From contig JAFYZT010000027.1 in the NCBI GenBank assembly GCA_017548605.1, forward strand, positions 1 through 64,000: DNA of 64,000 nt. Reading direction: 5' to 3'. Below, piece by piece: positions 15,801-23,968 of this stretch. Each line of letters opens with the position of its first letter. Within the stretch, counting starts at the first letter, position 1. The notes beneath the pieces are model-generated. The model was not told the DNA's origin and ran no database searches. It worked only from the letters and a program-made list of their open reading frames with translations. The DNA comes from Prevotella sp. (GTDB lineage Bacteria > Bacteroidota > Bacteroidia > Bacteroidales > Bacteroidaceae). The translations under genes and the position numbers were made by a program.

Positions 15801-18505
15801 GTGTGACAGATGCCGATGGTGAACCTCTCATCGGAGCATCGGTCATGGTGGCTGGCACCCGGATAGGTACCGTGACCGACATCGACGGCAATTACACGAT
15901 GACCGCCCCTGCCGGCAGCCGTCTTTCCTTCGCCTATGTCGGCTACAAGACGAAGACCCTGCATGTGATATCGCACACCATAAATGTGGTGTTGGAAGAA
16001 GACGAAAACGCATTGAATGAAGTAGTCGTTGTGGGCTATGGTGTTCAAAAGAAGAGTTCGCTGACGGGAAGTATTAAGGGCGTTGCTGTTGAAGAGCCTG
16101 TTATCCATGTGCGTGGAACGAATTCAGACAGCGGTCGTCAACCTCTTTATGTCATCAACGGCGAGATTGTTAATGACATCAGCAGCATCCCCTCCCATGC
16201 CATCGTCGAAATGACCACTCTCAGCGGCAGTGATGCTACCAGTATCTATGGAACGCAGGCTGCAGGAGGAGTCATCGTCATCACCACTAATCTAGGGAAG
16301 CAAGCCACCTCTCCGAGTGTGCCCATAAATATCGCCATGCGTGAGAACCTGTCGGAAACAGCCTTCTTCTACCCCACCCTTCGCACAGACAGCAACGGTG
16401 AGGTGAGCATTGCCTTCACCCTGCCCGAAAGTATCACCACGTGGCAGTTCTTGGGCTCCGCCCATACCCGCGACATGGACCATACCATTGTGGAGGCAAC
16501 GACCACCGCCCATCAAGACCTGATGGTGCAGCCCAACATGCCCCGTTACCTGCGTAGCGGTGACAAGGGCACCTTGACCGCCCGTGTGAGCAATACCTCC
16601 GATAAGACAATTAAGGGTACCGGCGTGATACAACTCATTGACCCCGAAAATGATCATATCGTCTATACCAGCCGCCAACCTTTCCAGGTATTGGCCGACA
16701 GCGTGAGTTCCCTCACCTTCTCCTATACCCCCAGTGAGCAGACACCGCCTTTGCTGACCTGTAAGATTGCCGTCATAGCCGACGGCATGAGCGACGGCGA
16801 GCAGCATTACCTGCCCGTATTGCCGAGTACCGAGCCACAGATGAAGACATTCTCCTTTACCATGCCCACCGGTACCAACACACTGATAAACGTATCTCAA
16901 CTCTTCCCCAAGGGTAGCACCGACCGACGGTTCACCTTTGAATACACCAACAACCCCGCCTGGCTGATGGTGGAAGCCCTGCATGAATATGCCCATCCAT
17001 ACGACGACTGCGCCATCTGTCAAGCCATGGCCCTCTTCTCGCAAGACATCGCCGCATCATTAGGCAGCCATGACGAGATAAACGCCGCCATCCAACGTTG
17101 GAACGAAGAGCAAGACAGTGTCACCGTGCTTTCACCGCTTGAGCGTAACGACGATGTGAAGAACATCCTCCATGCCGAGACACCGTGGCTGATGGCCGCC
17201 AAGAGCGAGCGTGAGCAGAAACAACAACTGATATCGTTGTTTAATCGTGACAACCAGAAGAAACAACACGACAAAGCATTGAACGCCCTTCGCATGCTGC
17301 AGAACGGCGACGGTTCGTGGAGCTGGTTCCCCGGCATGGCGGGCAGTCCGTACATCACCCATGTAGTGGCCGAACTGTTGGTACGCAGCAATGCCCTCTG
17401 CGGCCGTCATCTTGAGACCCAGCCCATGTTGGATGAGGCTTTCCATTACATGGCCACCAAGGGAGCCGACCTGCACTACCTGTACCTGTGCGCCTTGGAC
17501 GGAAGGCATCCCTCCGACTCACTGCGGCGCGAGGTTCGAAAGGAAATGAAAGCCTTGCGTCGCGATGCTAAGAGCAACAACATCAGCAACATCTATACCG
17601 CCGCCGTGAAAGCCATCGTACTGGATGCTTTCAAGGAGAAGGGGGCCGCCGACCTGCTCGACCAGATTATGAGTCTGACCGTTACCGACCGCACACTCGG
17701 CCGTTATTTCGATTCCTATCTCGCCCCCTATTCATGGCTGGACTACAAGATACCCACCCAGGTGATGGTCATCGAGGCCTTGGAACGCATCCGACCCAAC
17801 GACCAAACGACGATTGATGAGATGCGTCAATGGCTGTTGCAGGAGAAACGAAGCCAATACTGGGTCACTCCCATCCAGTCCGCCAATGCTATCTATGCCT
17901 TCCTACGCGGTAACATGGAGAGTCTTTCATCCTATCCCATGCCCACCATCAGCATTGATGGCCAGAACGTGGACGACGCCTCAGCCACCAGCACATTGGG
18001 ATATGTAAAGACAACGCGACCAGCAACAGAAGCCAACACCATCACCATCGACAAGCGCGAACGTCACACCTCATGGGGTGCCGTCTATGCCCAATATATG
18101 CAGCGCGGCGAAGATATAGAAGCCTCGGGCAACGACTTACAAGTACACCGCGAGGTCATCGCGCCCCATGGCGGAGCATTACGTGTGGGCGACAAGGTAC
18201 GTGTACGCATCACCCTCACCGCCAAGCGTGACCTTGACTTTGTTCAGGTGAACGACCGTCGTGCTGCCTGTCTGGAGGCCGTCGACCCGTTGAGTGGCTA
18301 TCGTAACGGTTATTATGTGCAGAACCGCGACTGCACCACCCAATATTTCATCTCGATGCTGAGCAAGGGCACCCATGTCATCGAAAAAGAGTTTTACGTG
18401 GACCGCGCCGGCACGTACCATAGCGGCAGCATCACGGCACAGTGCGCGTATGCACCGGAATTCTGCGCCACGGCACCTGTTATAACCTTAACGGTTGAAA
18501 AATGA
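12866..18505 (+). CDS. Alpha-2-macroglobulin-like protein with inserted carboxypeptidase-like and SusC-type plug domains
   Basis: At 1879 residues this is the largest gene here. After a signal peptide (MMRKILTILFAFSAMYVMAQ) come macroglobulin domains including an MG2 (LMTDRSIYRPGQTVHLALVAY, about residues 455-540). At about residues 974-1050 a CarboxypepD_reg domain is inserted (VSGCVTDADGEPLIGASV...), followed by the SusC signature NEVVVVGYGVQKKSSLTGS and a TonB plug-like domain to about 1147. The A2M domain resumes (LPESITTWQFLGSAHTRDMDHT), then an alpha/alpha toroid thioester-like domain with NGDGSWSWFPGM. The GCGEQ thioester is absent; YDDCAICQA stands in the corresponding region. A role in envelope protection or as a surface scaffold is inference. 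Confidence 0.85.
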   Translation: MMRKILTILFAFSAMYVMAQGSDADYTRLGQQAKVSADSVPAVLRDIVEREQSIRHTDRVEAAVLETLLSMQTTDSIAREYQRLALSDLDALAQARAKDYPKMVHRMSMGQYFNDDMLSVIGYELGEYDLLHDYYENHGCREAALLCALESLRQRGDSGTRKMEGSTYVGSLDSLMTVYGDLDLSGEIAIERYAFMDMASDVTPADKVSYLEKILNRYKKYERINILRNAYNAMTDPMSRMESFSYLLTSRDSLRLEFTHRNVSNATLRIYRTDMHNDEPDFEADDTELDKDGFREFRKTHKCKELSALRQEMVFREETLRTVMNDTLQVAPLPVGIYIVEIASSSKPKMEPLRHLLFVSDIRPLITPLPNDSCLITAVNALTGQPLTTAILQYVDDEEEETTTISADQHGQVYLDDDYIDCVLFTKDDHALPTFNPDDHSFFYDMKEENEEQVVGELMTDRSIYRPGQTVHLALVAYSQERCTTRVLPNQSFIVTVKNPQWKEIDSLSLTTDAFGTAHFEYRLPAHLPLGSYNLSIDKKRSGIKQRFHGSSSQTIRVEEYKRPTFKVCLDKSNDVVRIGDTLHLTGHAQTITGEPLRGATVTWSAFIRSFRQHSKMLRDECDTLMTDHEGRFVITLPIISQERYPVDDDIYRTEIHAYVTDAAGETHDVTENYQFTKRGIALSSNVQGKLIERRDLENYTITLKATNYCGNVVNIPLDYSLDGQSGQGNSFTAPQLGTGGHTLVITHEGDTLRQAFIVYDRDATRPCVSTSDWFDVSGSTFDEEGKEPCSVWIGTSERDVTIHYSVFTADSLLNQGLLHLSDSIIRQDYPYRDEYGDGITVVYSWYSNGEFHQEHASFEKPKPDKHLTAQWSTFRDKLMPGQKEEWRLKLTHQDGRPADARLIATLYDKSLDELSRHRWSWDTRLIRRLGDVAYYPESYRMNAYDYVHSKHAKEEELIMSWLNFGIGNYGQGVPVSGCVTDADGEPLIGASVMVAGTRIGTVTDIDGNYTMTAPAGSRLSFAYVGYKTKTLHVISHTINVVLEEDENALNEVVVVGYGVQKKSSLTGSIKGVAVEEPVIHVRGTNSDSGRQPLYVINGEIVNDISSIPSHAIVEMTTLSGSDATSIYGTQAAGGVIVITTNLGKQATSPSVPINIAMRENLSETAFFYPTLRTDSNGEVSIAFTLPESITTWQFLGSAHTRDMDHTIVEATTTAHQDLMVQPNMPRYLRSGDKGTLTARVSNTSDKTIKGTGVIQLIDPENDHIVYTSRQPFQVLADSVSSLTFSYTPSEQTPPLLTCKIAVIADGMSDGEQHYLPVLPSTEPQMKTFSFTMPTGTNTLINVSQLFPKGSTDRRFTFEYTNNPAWLMVEALHEYAHPYDDCAICQAMALFSQDIAASLGSHDEINAAIQRWNEEQDSVTVLSPLERNDDVKNILHAETPWLMAAKSEREQKQQLISLFNRDNQKKQHDKALNALRMLQNGDGSWSWFPGMAGSPYITHVVAELLVRSNALCGRHLETQPMLDEAFHYMATKGADLHYLYLCALDGRHPSDSLRREVRKEMKALRRDAKSNNISNIYTAAVKAIVLDAFKEKGAADLLDQIMSLTVTDRTLGRYFDSYLAPYSWLDYKIPTQVMVIEALERIRPNDQTTIDEMRQWLLQEKRSQYWVTPIQSANAIYAFLRGNMESLSSYPMPTISIDGQNVDDASATSTLGYVKTTRPATEANTITIDKRERHTSWGAVYAQYMQRGEDIEASGNDLQVHREVIAPHGGALRVGDKVRVRITLTAKRDLDFVQVNDRRAACLEAVDPLSGYRNGYYVQNRDCTTQYFISMLSKGTHVIEKEFYVDRAGTYHSGSITAQCAYAPEFCATAPVITLTVEK

Positions 18506-18537
18506 TGGTTTAGACTGATTTTTTCTGATTCAAGATA

Positions 18538-18579
18538 CTGCCAATTTGTCGATTAGCAACGACAGATTGGCAGTTTTTT
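18538..18579 (+). terminator. Intrinsic terminator after the macroglobulin-like gene
   Basis: A 14-bp stem with one G-U pair (CTGCCAATTTGTCG with CGACAGATTGGCAG) and an 8-base loop is followed by six T. It separates the gene from clpB. Confidence 0.88.
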
Positions 18580-18640
18580 CATCAGGCATGAGGTTTGAGG
18601 GAAAACGAGCGGAAAAAGGAAATAAGAAAGGAGATAAGAT

Positions 18641-21232
18641 ATGAATTTCGACAAATTTACGATTAAGGCACAAGAGGCGGTGCAGGAAGCGCTGCAATGT
18701 GCCGAGCGCAATGGCCAACAAGCCATTGAGCCTGAACATCTGCTGAAAGGTGTCCTGCAGAAGGGACGCGATGTGGTGACCTTCGTGTTCCAGAAGACAG
18801 GACTGAACCTACAGCAGGTAGAATCCGTGACCGACCAAGCCATCGCCCACTTGGCACGTGTTCAGGGCGGTCAACCCTATTTCTCAACTGTTGCCAACCA
18901 AGTGCTACAGCGCACCCTCGACATCTCGCAAAAGATGGGCGATGAATATGTGAGCATCGAGCCTTTGCTTCTGGCTTTGTTAGAAGTGAACAGCACTGCC
19001 AGCCGCATCCTGAAAGATGCCGGATTGACCAAGGACGATGCCCAGAAAGCCATCAATGAGTTACGTCAGGGCAACAAGGTGAACACGGCGTCGGGTGACG
19101 AGAACTACCAGGCATTGGAGAAATATGCGAAGAACCTGGTGGCCGATGCCCGTGCCGGCAAGCTCGACCCGGTGATAGGCCGTGACGACGAGATACGTCG
19201 TCTGTTGCAGATTCTCTCGCGTCGTACGAAGAACAATCCCATCCTGATTGGTGAGCCGGGTACCGGCAAAACCGCCATTGTGGAAGGTCTGGCCCAAAGG
19301 ATTGTGCGTGGTGACGTTCCCGAGAACCTGAAAGACAAGCAGCTGTACACCCTCGACATGGGTCTGCTGATAGCGGGCGCGAAGTACAAGGGTGAGTTTG
19401 AGGAACGCTTAAAGAGTGTCATCAAGGAAGTGACGAAGAGCGAGGGCGGCATCATTCTGTTCATCGATGAGATACATACGTTGGTGGGAGCCGGTGGTGG
19501 TGAGGGTGCCATGGATGCCGCCAATATCCTGAAGCCCGCCTTGGCACGTGGTGAGTTGCGTGCCATCGGTGCCACGACGCTCAACGAATACCAGAAATAT
19601 TTTGAGAAGGACAAGGCCTTGGAGCGCAGGTTCCAGACCGTGATGGTGGATGAGCCCGATGAGATGAGCGCCATCTCCATCCTCCGTGGCCTGAAGGAGC
19701 GTTATGAGAACCACCATAAGGTGCGTATCCAGGACGATGCCTGTATCGCCGCCGTGAAGCTGAGCGAGCGGTATATCAGTGACCGTTTCCTGCCCGACAA
19801 AGCCATCGACCTGATGGACGAAGCTGCCGCAAAATTGCGTATGGAGCACGACAGCGTGCCCGAGGAGCTGGACGAGATAACGCGTCGTCGTGCCCAGTTG
19901 GAGATTGAGCGCGAGGCCATCAAACGCGAGAGCGATCAAGATGCGAAGTTGGCCCAGTTGGACAAGGAGATAGCCGAATTGCGCGACCAAGAACAGTCGT
20001 TTCGTGCCCGTTGGGAAGGAGAACGCGGCATCATCGAACATATCCAGCAGAACAAGCAGGAGATGGAGAACCTGCGTTTCGAAGCCGACCGTGCCGAGCG
20101 CGAGGGCAACTACGAGCGTGTGGCCGAGATACGTTATGGCAAGCTGCGTTCGTTAACCGAAGAGATAGAACGTCTGCAACAGCAGTTGCACGATGCACAG
20201 GGTGCCGATGCCATGGTACGTGAAGAGGTGACCGCCGAAGATATCGCCGAGGTGGTGAGCCGTTGGACGGGCATCCCCGTAACACGAATGATGCAAAGCG
20301 AGAAAGAGAAGCTGCTCCACCTGGAGGAAGAGCTGCACAAGCGCGTGGTGGGTCAGGACGAGGCCATCGAGGCCGTTGCCGATGCCGTGCGCCGCAGCCG
20401 TGCCGGACTGCAAGACCCCAAGCGGCCTATCGCCTCATTCATTTTCCTCGGCACCACAGGCGTGGGCAAGACCGAGCTGGCGAAGGCCCTGGCCGACTAC
20501 CTGTTCAACGACGAGAGCATGATGACGCGTATCGACATGAGCGAGTATCAGGAGAAACATACAGTGAGTCGTCTGATAGGTGCTCCTCCAGGATATGTGG
20601 GCTACGATGAAGGCGGACAGTTGACCGAAGCCGTACGGCGTAAGCCCTACTCCGTGGTGCTCTTCGACGAGATTGAGAAGGCCCATCCCGACGTGTTCAA
20701 TATCCTCCTGCAGGTGCTTGACGACGGTCGTCTGACCGATAACAAGGGACGTACCGCCAACTTCAAGAACACCATCATCATCATGACGTCTAACCTGGGC
20801 AGTCAAGTGATACGTGAGTTCCTCGAGCAGCATAACGGCACGCTGACCGCCAATGAGACGGCGACGCTGAACAACCAGCTGATGAGCCTGTTGAAACAGA
20901 CTATCCGTCCCGAGTTCCTGAACCGTATCGACGAGACCATCATGTTCCTGCCACTGACGAAGGAGCAGATAGCCGACGTGGTGCGCCTGCAACTGAATGT
21001 CGTGAAGGGGATGCTTGCGCCGCAAGGGTTCACGCTGGAAGCCACACCACAAGCCATCGACTACCTGGCCGACGTGGGTTACGATCCCGAATTCGGTGCC
21101 CGTCCCGTGAAACGTGCCATTCAGAAGGAGCTGCTCAATGAACTGTCAAAGAAACTGCTGGCCAGTGAGGTGAATCCCACCAAACCCATCATCATCGACC
21201 ACTTCGGTGAGGGGCTGGTGTTTAGGAATTAA
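18641..21232 (+). CDS. clpB: ATP-dependent disaggregase ClpB
   Basis: This 863-residue Hsp100 protein solubilises protein aggregates together with DnaK in the cytoplasm. The Clp N-terminal double repeat ([20 protein letters not shown]) is followed by AAA module 1 with Walker A GEPGTGKT (about 205-212), a coiled M-domain (about 400-530, rich in Glu/Arg/Gln), AAA module 2 with Walker [10 protein letters not shown] (about 604), and the C-terminal D2-small domain ([15 protein letters not shown]). Length is standard. A good Shine-Dalgarno, AAAGGAG, precedes the ATG, unusual among its neighbours. No TAnnTTTG promoter is visible in the 60-bp spacer after the terminator, so a different (stress) promoter may be used. 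Confidence 0.96.
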   Translation: MNFDKFTIKAQEAVQEALQCAERNGQQAIEPEHLLKGVLQKGRDVVTFVFQKTGLNLQQVESVTDQAIAHLARVQGGQPYFSTVANQVLQRTLDISQKMGDEYVSIEPLLLALLEVNSTASRILKDAGLTKDDAQKAINELRQGNKVNTASGDENYQALEKYAKNLVADARAGKLDPVIGRDDEIRRLLQILSRRTKNNPILIGEPGTGKTAIVEGLAQRIVRGDVPENLKDKQLYTLDMGLLIAGAKYKGEFEERLKSVIKEVTKSEGGIILFIDEIHTLVGAGGGEGAMDAANILKPALARGELRAIGATTLNEYQKYFEKDKALERRFQTVMVDEPDEMSAISILRGLKERYENHHKVRIQDDACIAAVKLSERYISDRFLPDKAIDLMDEAAAKLRMEHDSVPEELDEITRRRAQLEIEREAIKRESDQDAKLAQLDKEIAELRDQEQSFRARWEGERGIIEHIQQNKQEMENLRFEADRAEREGNYERVAEIRYGKLRSLTEEIERLQQQLHDAQGADAMVREEVTAEDIAEVVSRWTGIPVTRMMQSEKEKLLHLEEELHKRVVGQDEAIEAVADAVRRSRAGLQDPKRPIASFIFLGTTGVGKTELAKALADYLFNDESMMTRIDMSEYQEKHTVSRLIGAPPGYVGYDEGGQLTEAVRRKPYSVVLFDEIEKAHPDVFNILLQVLDDGRLTDNKGRTANFKNTIIIMTSNLGSQVIREFLEQHNGTLTANETATLNNQLMSLLKQTIRPEFLNRIDETIMFLPLTKEQIADVVRLQLNVVKGMLAPQGFTLEATPQAIDYLADVGYDPEFGARPVKRAIQKELLNELSKKLLASEVNPTKPIIIDHFGEGLVFRN

Positions 21233-21234
21233 TA

Positions 21235-21316
21235 AACACCCACCCTGGCCCTCCCGAAGGGAGGGGATGGAGATACCCACCCTAGCCCTCCCGAAGGGAG
21301 GGGATAGGATACCTAG
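21235..21316 (+). repeat. Two tandem copies of the GC-rich palindromic element after clpB
   Basis: A 37-bp unit (ACCCACCCTGG/AG, then CCCTCCCGAAGGGAGGGG, then ATGGAGAT or ATAGGAT) is repeated directly from 21238 and from 21275, with a further ACCTAGCCTGAACC remnant after it. The array begins within 6 bp of the clpB stop. Confidence 0.85.
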
Positions 21317-21358
21317 CCTGAACCTAATTTGGCTGGGAAGAGATGGGTAAGAAATGAG

Positions 21359-21388
21359 GAAGTCCGCTGTCTGATGACGGCGGACTTC
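21359..21388 (-). terminator. Hairpin downstream of the DUF1846 gene, possible bidirectional terminator
   Basis: GAAGTCCGC pairs with GCGGACTTC around a 12-base loop in the clpB/DUF1846 convergent spacer. The T content after it is weak on both strands, so termination efficiency is uncertain. Confidence 0.5.
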
Positions 21389-21418
21389 GTATTTCAAGTA
21401 TTTGGAGAGATAGACAAT

Positions 21419-22897
21419 TCAATCTTTGTCGGCGGGAACTTTGCGAAGAGGCTCACAGGTGAGGTCACAACCCAGTTTCTTCAGAATCTTTCTGTCTATC
21501 TCCGAGAGCATGACGGTGCAGTGAATCTGGCATCCCCGTAACTTGGGCAGGCACTCCAAAGCTCGGCGGCAGTTATCGTCATGCGGTGAGAGGACGGAGA
21601 GCGCCACAAGCACCTCATCGGTATGCAGTCGTGGGTTACGTGCCCCGAGATATTCGATTTTCGTCTTCTGTATTGGTTCAATCATGCTCTGCGGGATAAG
21701 TTTCACCTCATGGTCGATGCCGGCAAGATGTTTGGTGACGTTGAGTAACAGTGCCGCACAACAACCCAACAACGGGCTCGACTTGGAAGTGATGATGGTT
21801 CCATCCTCCAGCTCAATGGCCGCCGAGGTATGTCCGCTTTGTAACTTACGTTCATTGGCGGCCACCGTGGTGCGCCGGTCGGCTGTGGTAATCTTCAGTT
21901 GGTTGAAAAGCATCTGAATCTTATGCACCTCACTGTCGTTGCAAGCTCCGTCAGCGAGTTTGTTCGTTGCCGTATAATAGCGCCTTATGATTTCATCTTT
22001 GGATGCCCGGCAACATACCTCATCGTCAGAGATGCAGAACCCCACCATATTAACTCCCATATCCGTGGGTGACTTATAGGGGTTGGCTCCGTAGATACCT
22101 TCGAAGAGCGCATTGAGCACGGGGAATATCTCGATATCGCGGTTATAGTTCACCGCCACCTTTCCATAGGCATCGAGGTGGAAGGGGTCAATCATATTGA
22201 CATCGTTGAGGTCGGCCGTCGCCGCCTCGTACGCCACGTTGACGGGATGTTTGAGAGGGAGGCTCCATACGGGGAAGGTCTCGAACTTGGCATACCCTGC
22301 ACGTACGCCCCTTTTATTCTCACCGTAAAGCTGGCTGAGACAAACCGCCATTTTACCGCTGCCTGGTCCCGGAGCCGTTACGATAACCAGCGGTCGTTCC
22401 GTCTCCACGAATTCGTTCTTTCCGAACCCTTCGTCAGAGGCGATGAGTGCCACATTATGGGGATAGCCCTCGATAAGGTAATGAATATAGGTCTTGATGC
22501 CCATGCGTTGCAGTCGTTGCCGAAAGTTGTCGGCAGAGCGTTGTCCCGTATAATGGGTGATAACTACGGAGCCAACCATGAATCCACGCTGTTGGAAGGC
22601 ATAGCGCAGTCGAAGTACGTCCTCGTCGTAGGTGATACCAAGGTCAGCACGTGTCTTGTTCGCCTCAATATCTTCGGCGCTGATGACGATGACAATTTCG
22701 ATGCTCTCGGACAGTTGTTGGAGCATCGACAGTTTGCTGTCAGGTTTGAATCCCGGAAGGACACGTGAGGCATGGTGATCGTCGAACAGTTTTCCTCCCA
22801 GTTCGAGGTATAGTTTTCCACCAAATTCAGAGATACGCTCACGGATATGCTCAGACTGAATCTTCACATATTTGTCATTGTCGAAACCAATCATCAT
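21419..22897 (-). CDS. DUF1846 domain-containing protein
   Basis: The 492-residue cytoplasmic protein matches the DUF1846 family along its length, from MIGFDNDKYVKIQSEHIRERI to LVALSVLSPHDDNCRRALECLPKL. A glycine-rich segment, VTAPGPGSGKMAVCLSQLY (about residues 175-195), looks like a nucleotide-binding loop. Crystal structures of the family exist, but I know of no firmly assigned reaction. ATG at 22897 is preferred over a TTG four codons upstream. The gene stands alone, with its own -7 element and with the candidate small RNA upstream on the same strand. Confidence 0.88.
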   Translation of the reverse strand: MMIGFDNDKYVKIQSEHIRERISEFGGKLYLELGGKLFDDHHASRVLPGFKPDSKLSMLQQLSESIEIVIVISAEDIEANKTRADLGITYDEDVLRLRYAFQQRGFMVGSVVITHYTGQRSADNFRQRLQRMGIKTYIHYLIEGYPHNVALIASDEGFGKNEFVETERPLVIVTAPGPGSGKMAVCLSQLYGENKRGVRAGYAKFETFPVWSLPLKHPVNVAYEAATADLNDVNMIDPFHLDAYGKVAVNYNRDIEIFPVLNALFEGIYGANPYKSPTDMGVNMVGFCISDDEVCCRASKDEIIRRYYTATNKLADGACNDSEVHKIQMLFNQLKITTADRRTTVAANERKLQSGHTSAAIELEDGTIITSKSSPLLGCCAALLLNVTKHLAGIDHEVKLIPQSMIEPIQKTKIEYLGARNPRLHTDEVLVALSVLSPHDDNCRRALECLPKLRGCQIHCTVMLSEIDRKILKKLGCDLTCEPLRKVPADKD

Positions 22898-22920
22898 AAT
22901 GCTTCCCAATAATTATGGGT

Positions 22921-22929
22921 GCAAAATTA
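22921..22929 (-). promoter_or_regulatory. -7 element of the DUF1846 promoter
   Basis: TAATTTTGC on the minus strand lies 24 bp upstream of the start codon. No TTG is visible at -33. Confidence 0.55.
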
Positions 22930-22983
22930 AGAAAAAAACCGTAAGGAGCGCATATCTTTTTGGAAAATATTGTCGTTAAACCT

Positions 22984-23084
22984 CAAGAAAAAGGAAAAGG
23001 GAACTCACAAAGTTGCGAGCCCCCCTTTCAACAGATAAAGACGTATATTTGAAAGATTGTGTTGGTCGAAGTTTCGTTTCGACA
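22984..23084 (-). ncRNA. Candidate small RNA with own promoter, three hairpins and intrinsic terminator
   Basis: A promoter -7 element (23087-23095) is followed on the minus strand by about 100 bases without a reading frame that fold into three consecutive hairpins. Hairpin 1 is GTCGAA/TTCGAC (23065-23083); hairpin 2 is CTTTCA/TGAAAG with a 19-base loop (23025-23055); hairpin 3 is GGGG-CTCGCA with TGTGAG-TCCC (22999-23024). Hairpin 3 is followed by a T-rich tail (22984-22998), giving a Rho-independent terminator. The DUF1846 promoter lies further downstream, so this is a separate transcript rather than its leader. It does not fit 4.5S, tmRNA or RNase P RNA as far as I can tell; family unknown. 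Confidence 0.6.
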
Positions 23085-23086
23085 AT

Positions 23087-23095
23087 GCAAAGATA
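23087..23095 (-). promoter_or_regulatory. -7 element of the candidate small RNA
   Basis: TATCTTTGC on the minus strand is a perfect TAnnTTTGC. The -33 TTG is not obvious. Expected initiation is near 23083, exactly where the first hairpin begins. Confidence 0.6.
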
Positions 23096-23224
23096 CGGCG
23101 GTATAGATGACAGTAGAAGGATTATCTCCATTTTGTCACTATTTAGTAGCGACAGCACGGGAGATTTGCGACAAATGAAGGGAGAGGGGCGAAAAATTGT
23201 CGCGCGGTGTGGACTTTCACAACC

Positions 23225-23296
23225 ACCCCGCCCCCTCCTTGCCTAAGGAGGGGTACCTACCCTCCCCAAGCCCCTCCCGACATCGGGAGGGGATGT
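23225..23296 (+). repeat. Two variant copies of the GC-rich palindromic element
   Basis: CCCCTCCTT/AAGGAGGGG (arms 23232-23240 and 23245-23253) and CCCCTCCCG/CGGGAGGGG (arms 23271-23279 and 23284-23292) are two perfect 9-bp stems with 4-base loops, joined by a CTACCCTCCCCAAG string. Confidence 0.8.
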
Positions 23297-23584
23297 AACC
23301 GCTCCTACTCGTCGCTCAGACACTAAGGTACTGCTCCCTTTTTCTGCCGGTCGCAGTATTGTTTGACGCAACAGAGTTGCGATTGTTTTACAGCGTCCCC
23401 TTTCTGTGTATTTCCGTGGTATCTGTGAGAGAATTAGGGTGAGTAGGAAGCTTGCTTTGGAAAAGGAGGGGAAAAGAGAACAATTATCGAATAATTCGCT
23501 CCTTCGTAGATTTTGCAATCATAATAAAAAACAACTTTTTTGAAAAAACTTGGTGGAAAATTCTTCAAATAGCCAAAATAATCA
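23297..23584. other. Spacer upstream of tRNA-Ser with no gene recognised
   Basis: No credible reading frame or RNA was found. The only structure is a perfect small hairpin CGCAAC-AGA-GTTGCG (23367-23381). The segment becomes AT-rich towards the tRNA promoter. Confidence 0.5.
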
Positions 23585-23593
23585 TACCTTTGC
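23585..23593 (+). promoter_or_regulatory. -7 element of the tRNA-Ser promoter
   Basis: TACCTTTGC fits TAnnTTTGC and stands 14 bp before the mature tRNA 5' end. Confidence 0.6.
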
Positions 23594-23607
23594 ACCCGCA
23601 TTTATAA

Positions 23608-23695
23608 GGAAAGGTGCTCGAGTGGCTGAAGAGGCACGCCTGGAAAGCGTGTAACCGGCGAAACCGGTTCGTAGGTTCGAATCCTATCCTTTCCG
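23608..23695 (+). tRNA. tRNA-Ser (anticodon GGA)
   Basis: This 88-base type II tRNA has acceptor arms GGAAAGG (23608-23614) and CCTTTCC (23688-23694) with discriminator G. The anticodon stem CACGC/GCGTG encloses CTGGAAA, giving anticodon GGA (reads UCC and UCU). There is a long variable arm (ACCGGCGAAACCGGT) and a T-arm with GGTTCGAATCC. The terminal CCA is not encoded. Confidence 0.97.
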
Positions 23696-23704
23696 CTGAA
23701 AATC

Positions 23705-23740
23705 AAGAGGATATCATCGCGACATCCTCTTCTTCTTTTT
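23705..23740 (+). terminator. Intrinsic terminator of tRNA-Ser
   Basis: AAGAGGAT pairs with ATCCTCTT around an 11-base loop, followed by CTTCTTTTT. Confidence 0.8.
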
Positions 23741-23895
23741 GGTTGACAATCAACATATAGGGACCAACATCATGCTTGACCTATCCTGGAAGTTTAATGA
23801 GGCCCGTTTGAAGTACCGCGGCTCCTGTGCAGGCGAGAAACTGACAAAAATTTAACAAAATCACAGGTTCAAGCGCGATTGTTCGTTTTTTTCAT

Positions 23896-23904
23896 TATCT
23901 TTGC
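23896..23904 (+). promoter_or_regulatory. -7 element upstream of the first TonB-dependent receptor
   Basis: TATCTTTGC is a perfect -7 element 64 bp upstream of the start codon. The nearest TTG (23879-23881) is only 14 bp upstream, closer than usual. Confidence 0.55.
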
Positions 23905-23968
23905 ACGATTTTTCAGAAAAAAAACAGAAAATCTGATTTAAGTTTATTATCAACTATTCAATTATTCA

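Noticed and set aside
16980-17060. Functional thioester (GCGEQ) in the macroglobulin-like protein
   Set aside because: The region reads YDDCAICQA; Cys and Gln are not in the CxxQ spacing of a thioester, so a covalent trap is not supported.
23013-23246. 77-residue plus-strand frame over the candidate small RNA
   Set aside because: It crosses the small RNA hairpins and the palindromic element and has no protein-like composition.
23772-23855. 27-residue frame (MLDLSWKFNEARLKYRGSCA...) between tRNA-Ser and the receptor gene
   Set aside because: Complete frame but no promoter or ribosome site, and it lies between a terminator and the next promoter; kept only as a remote possibility.
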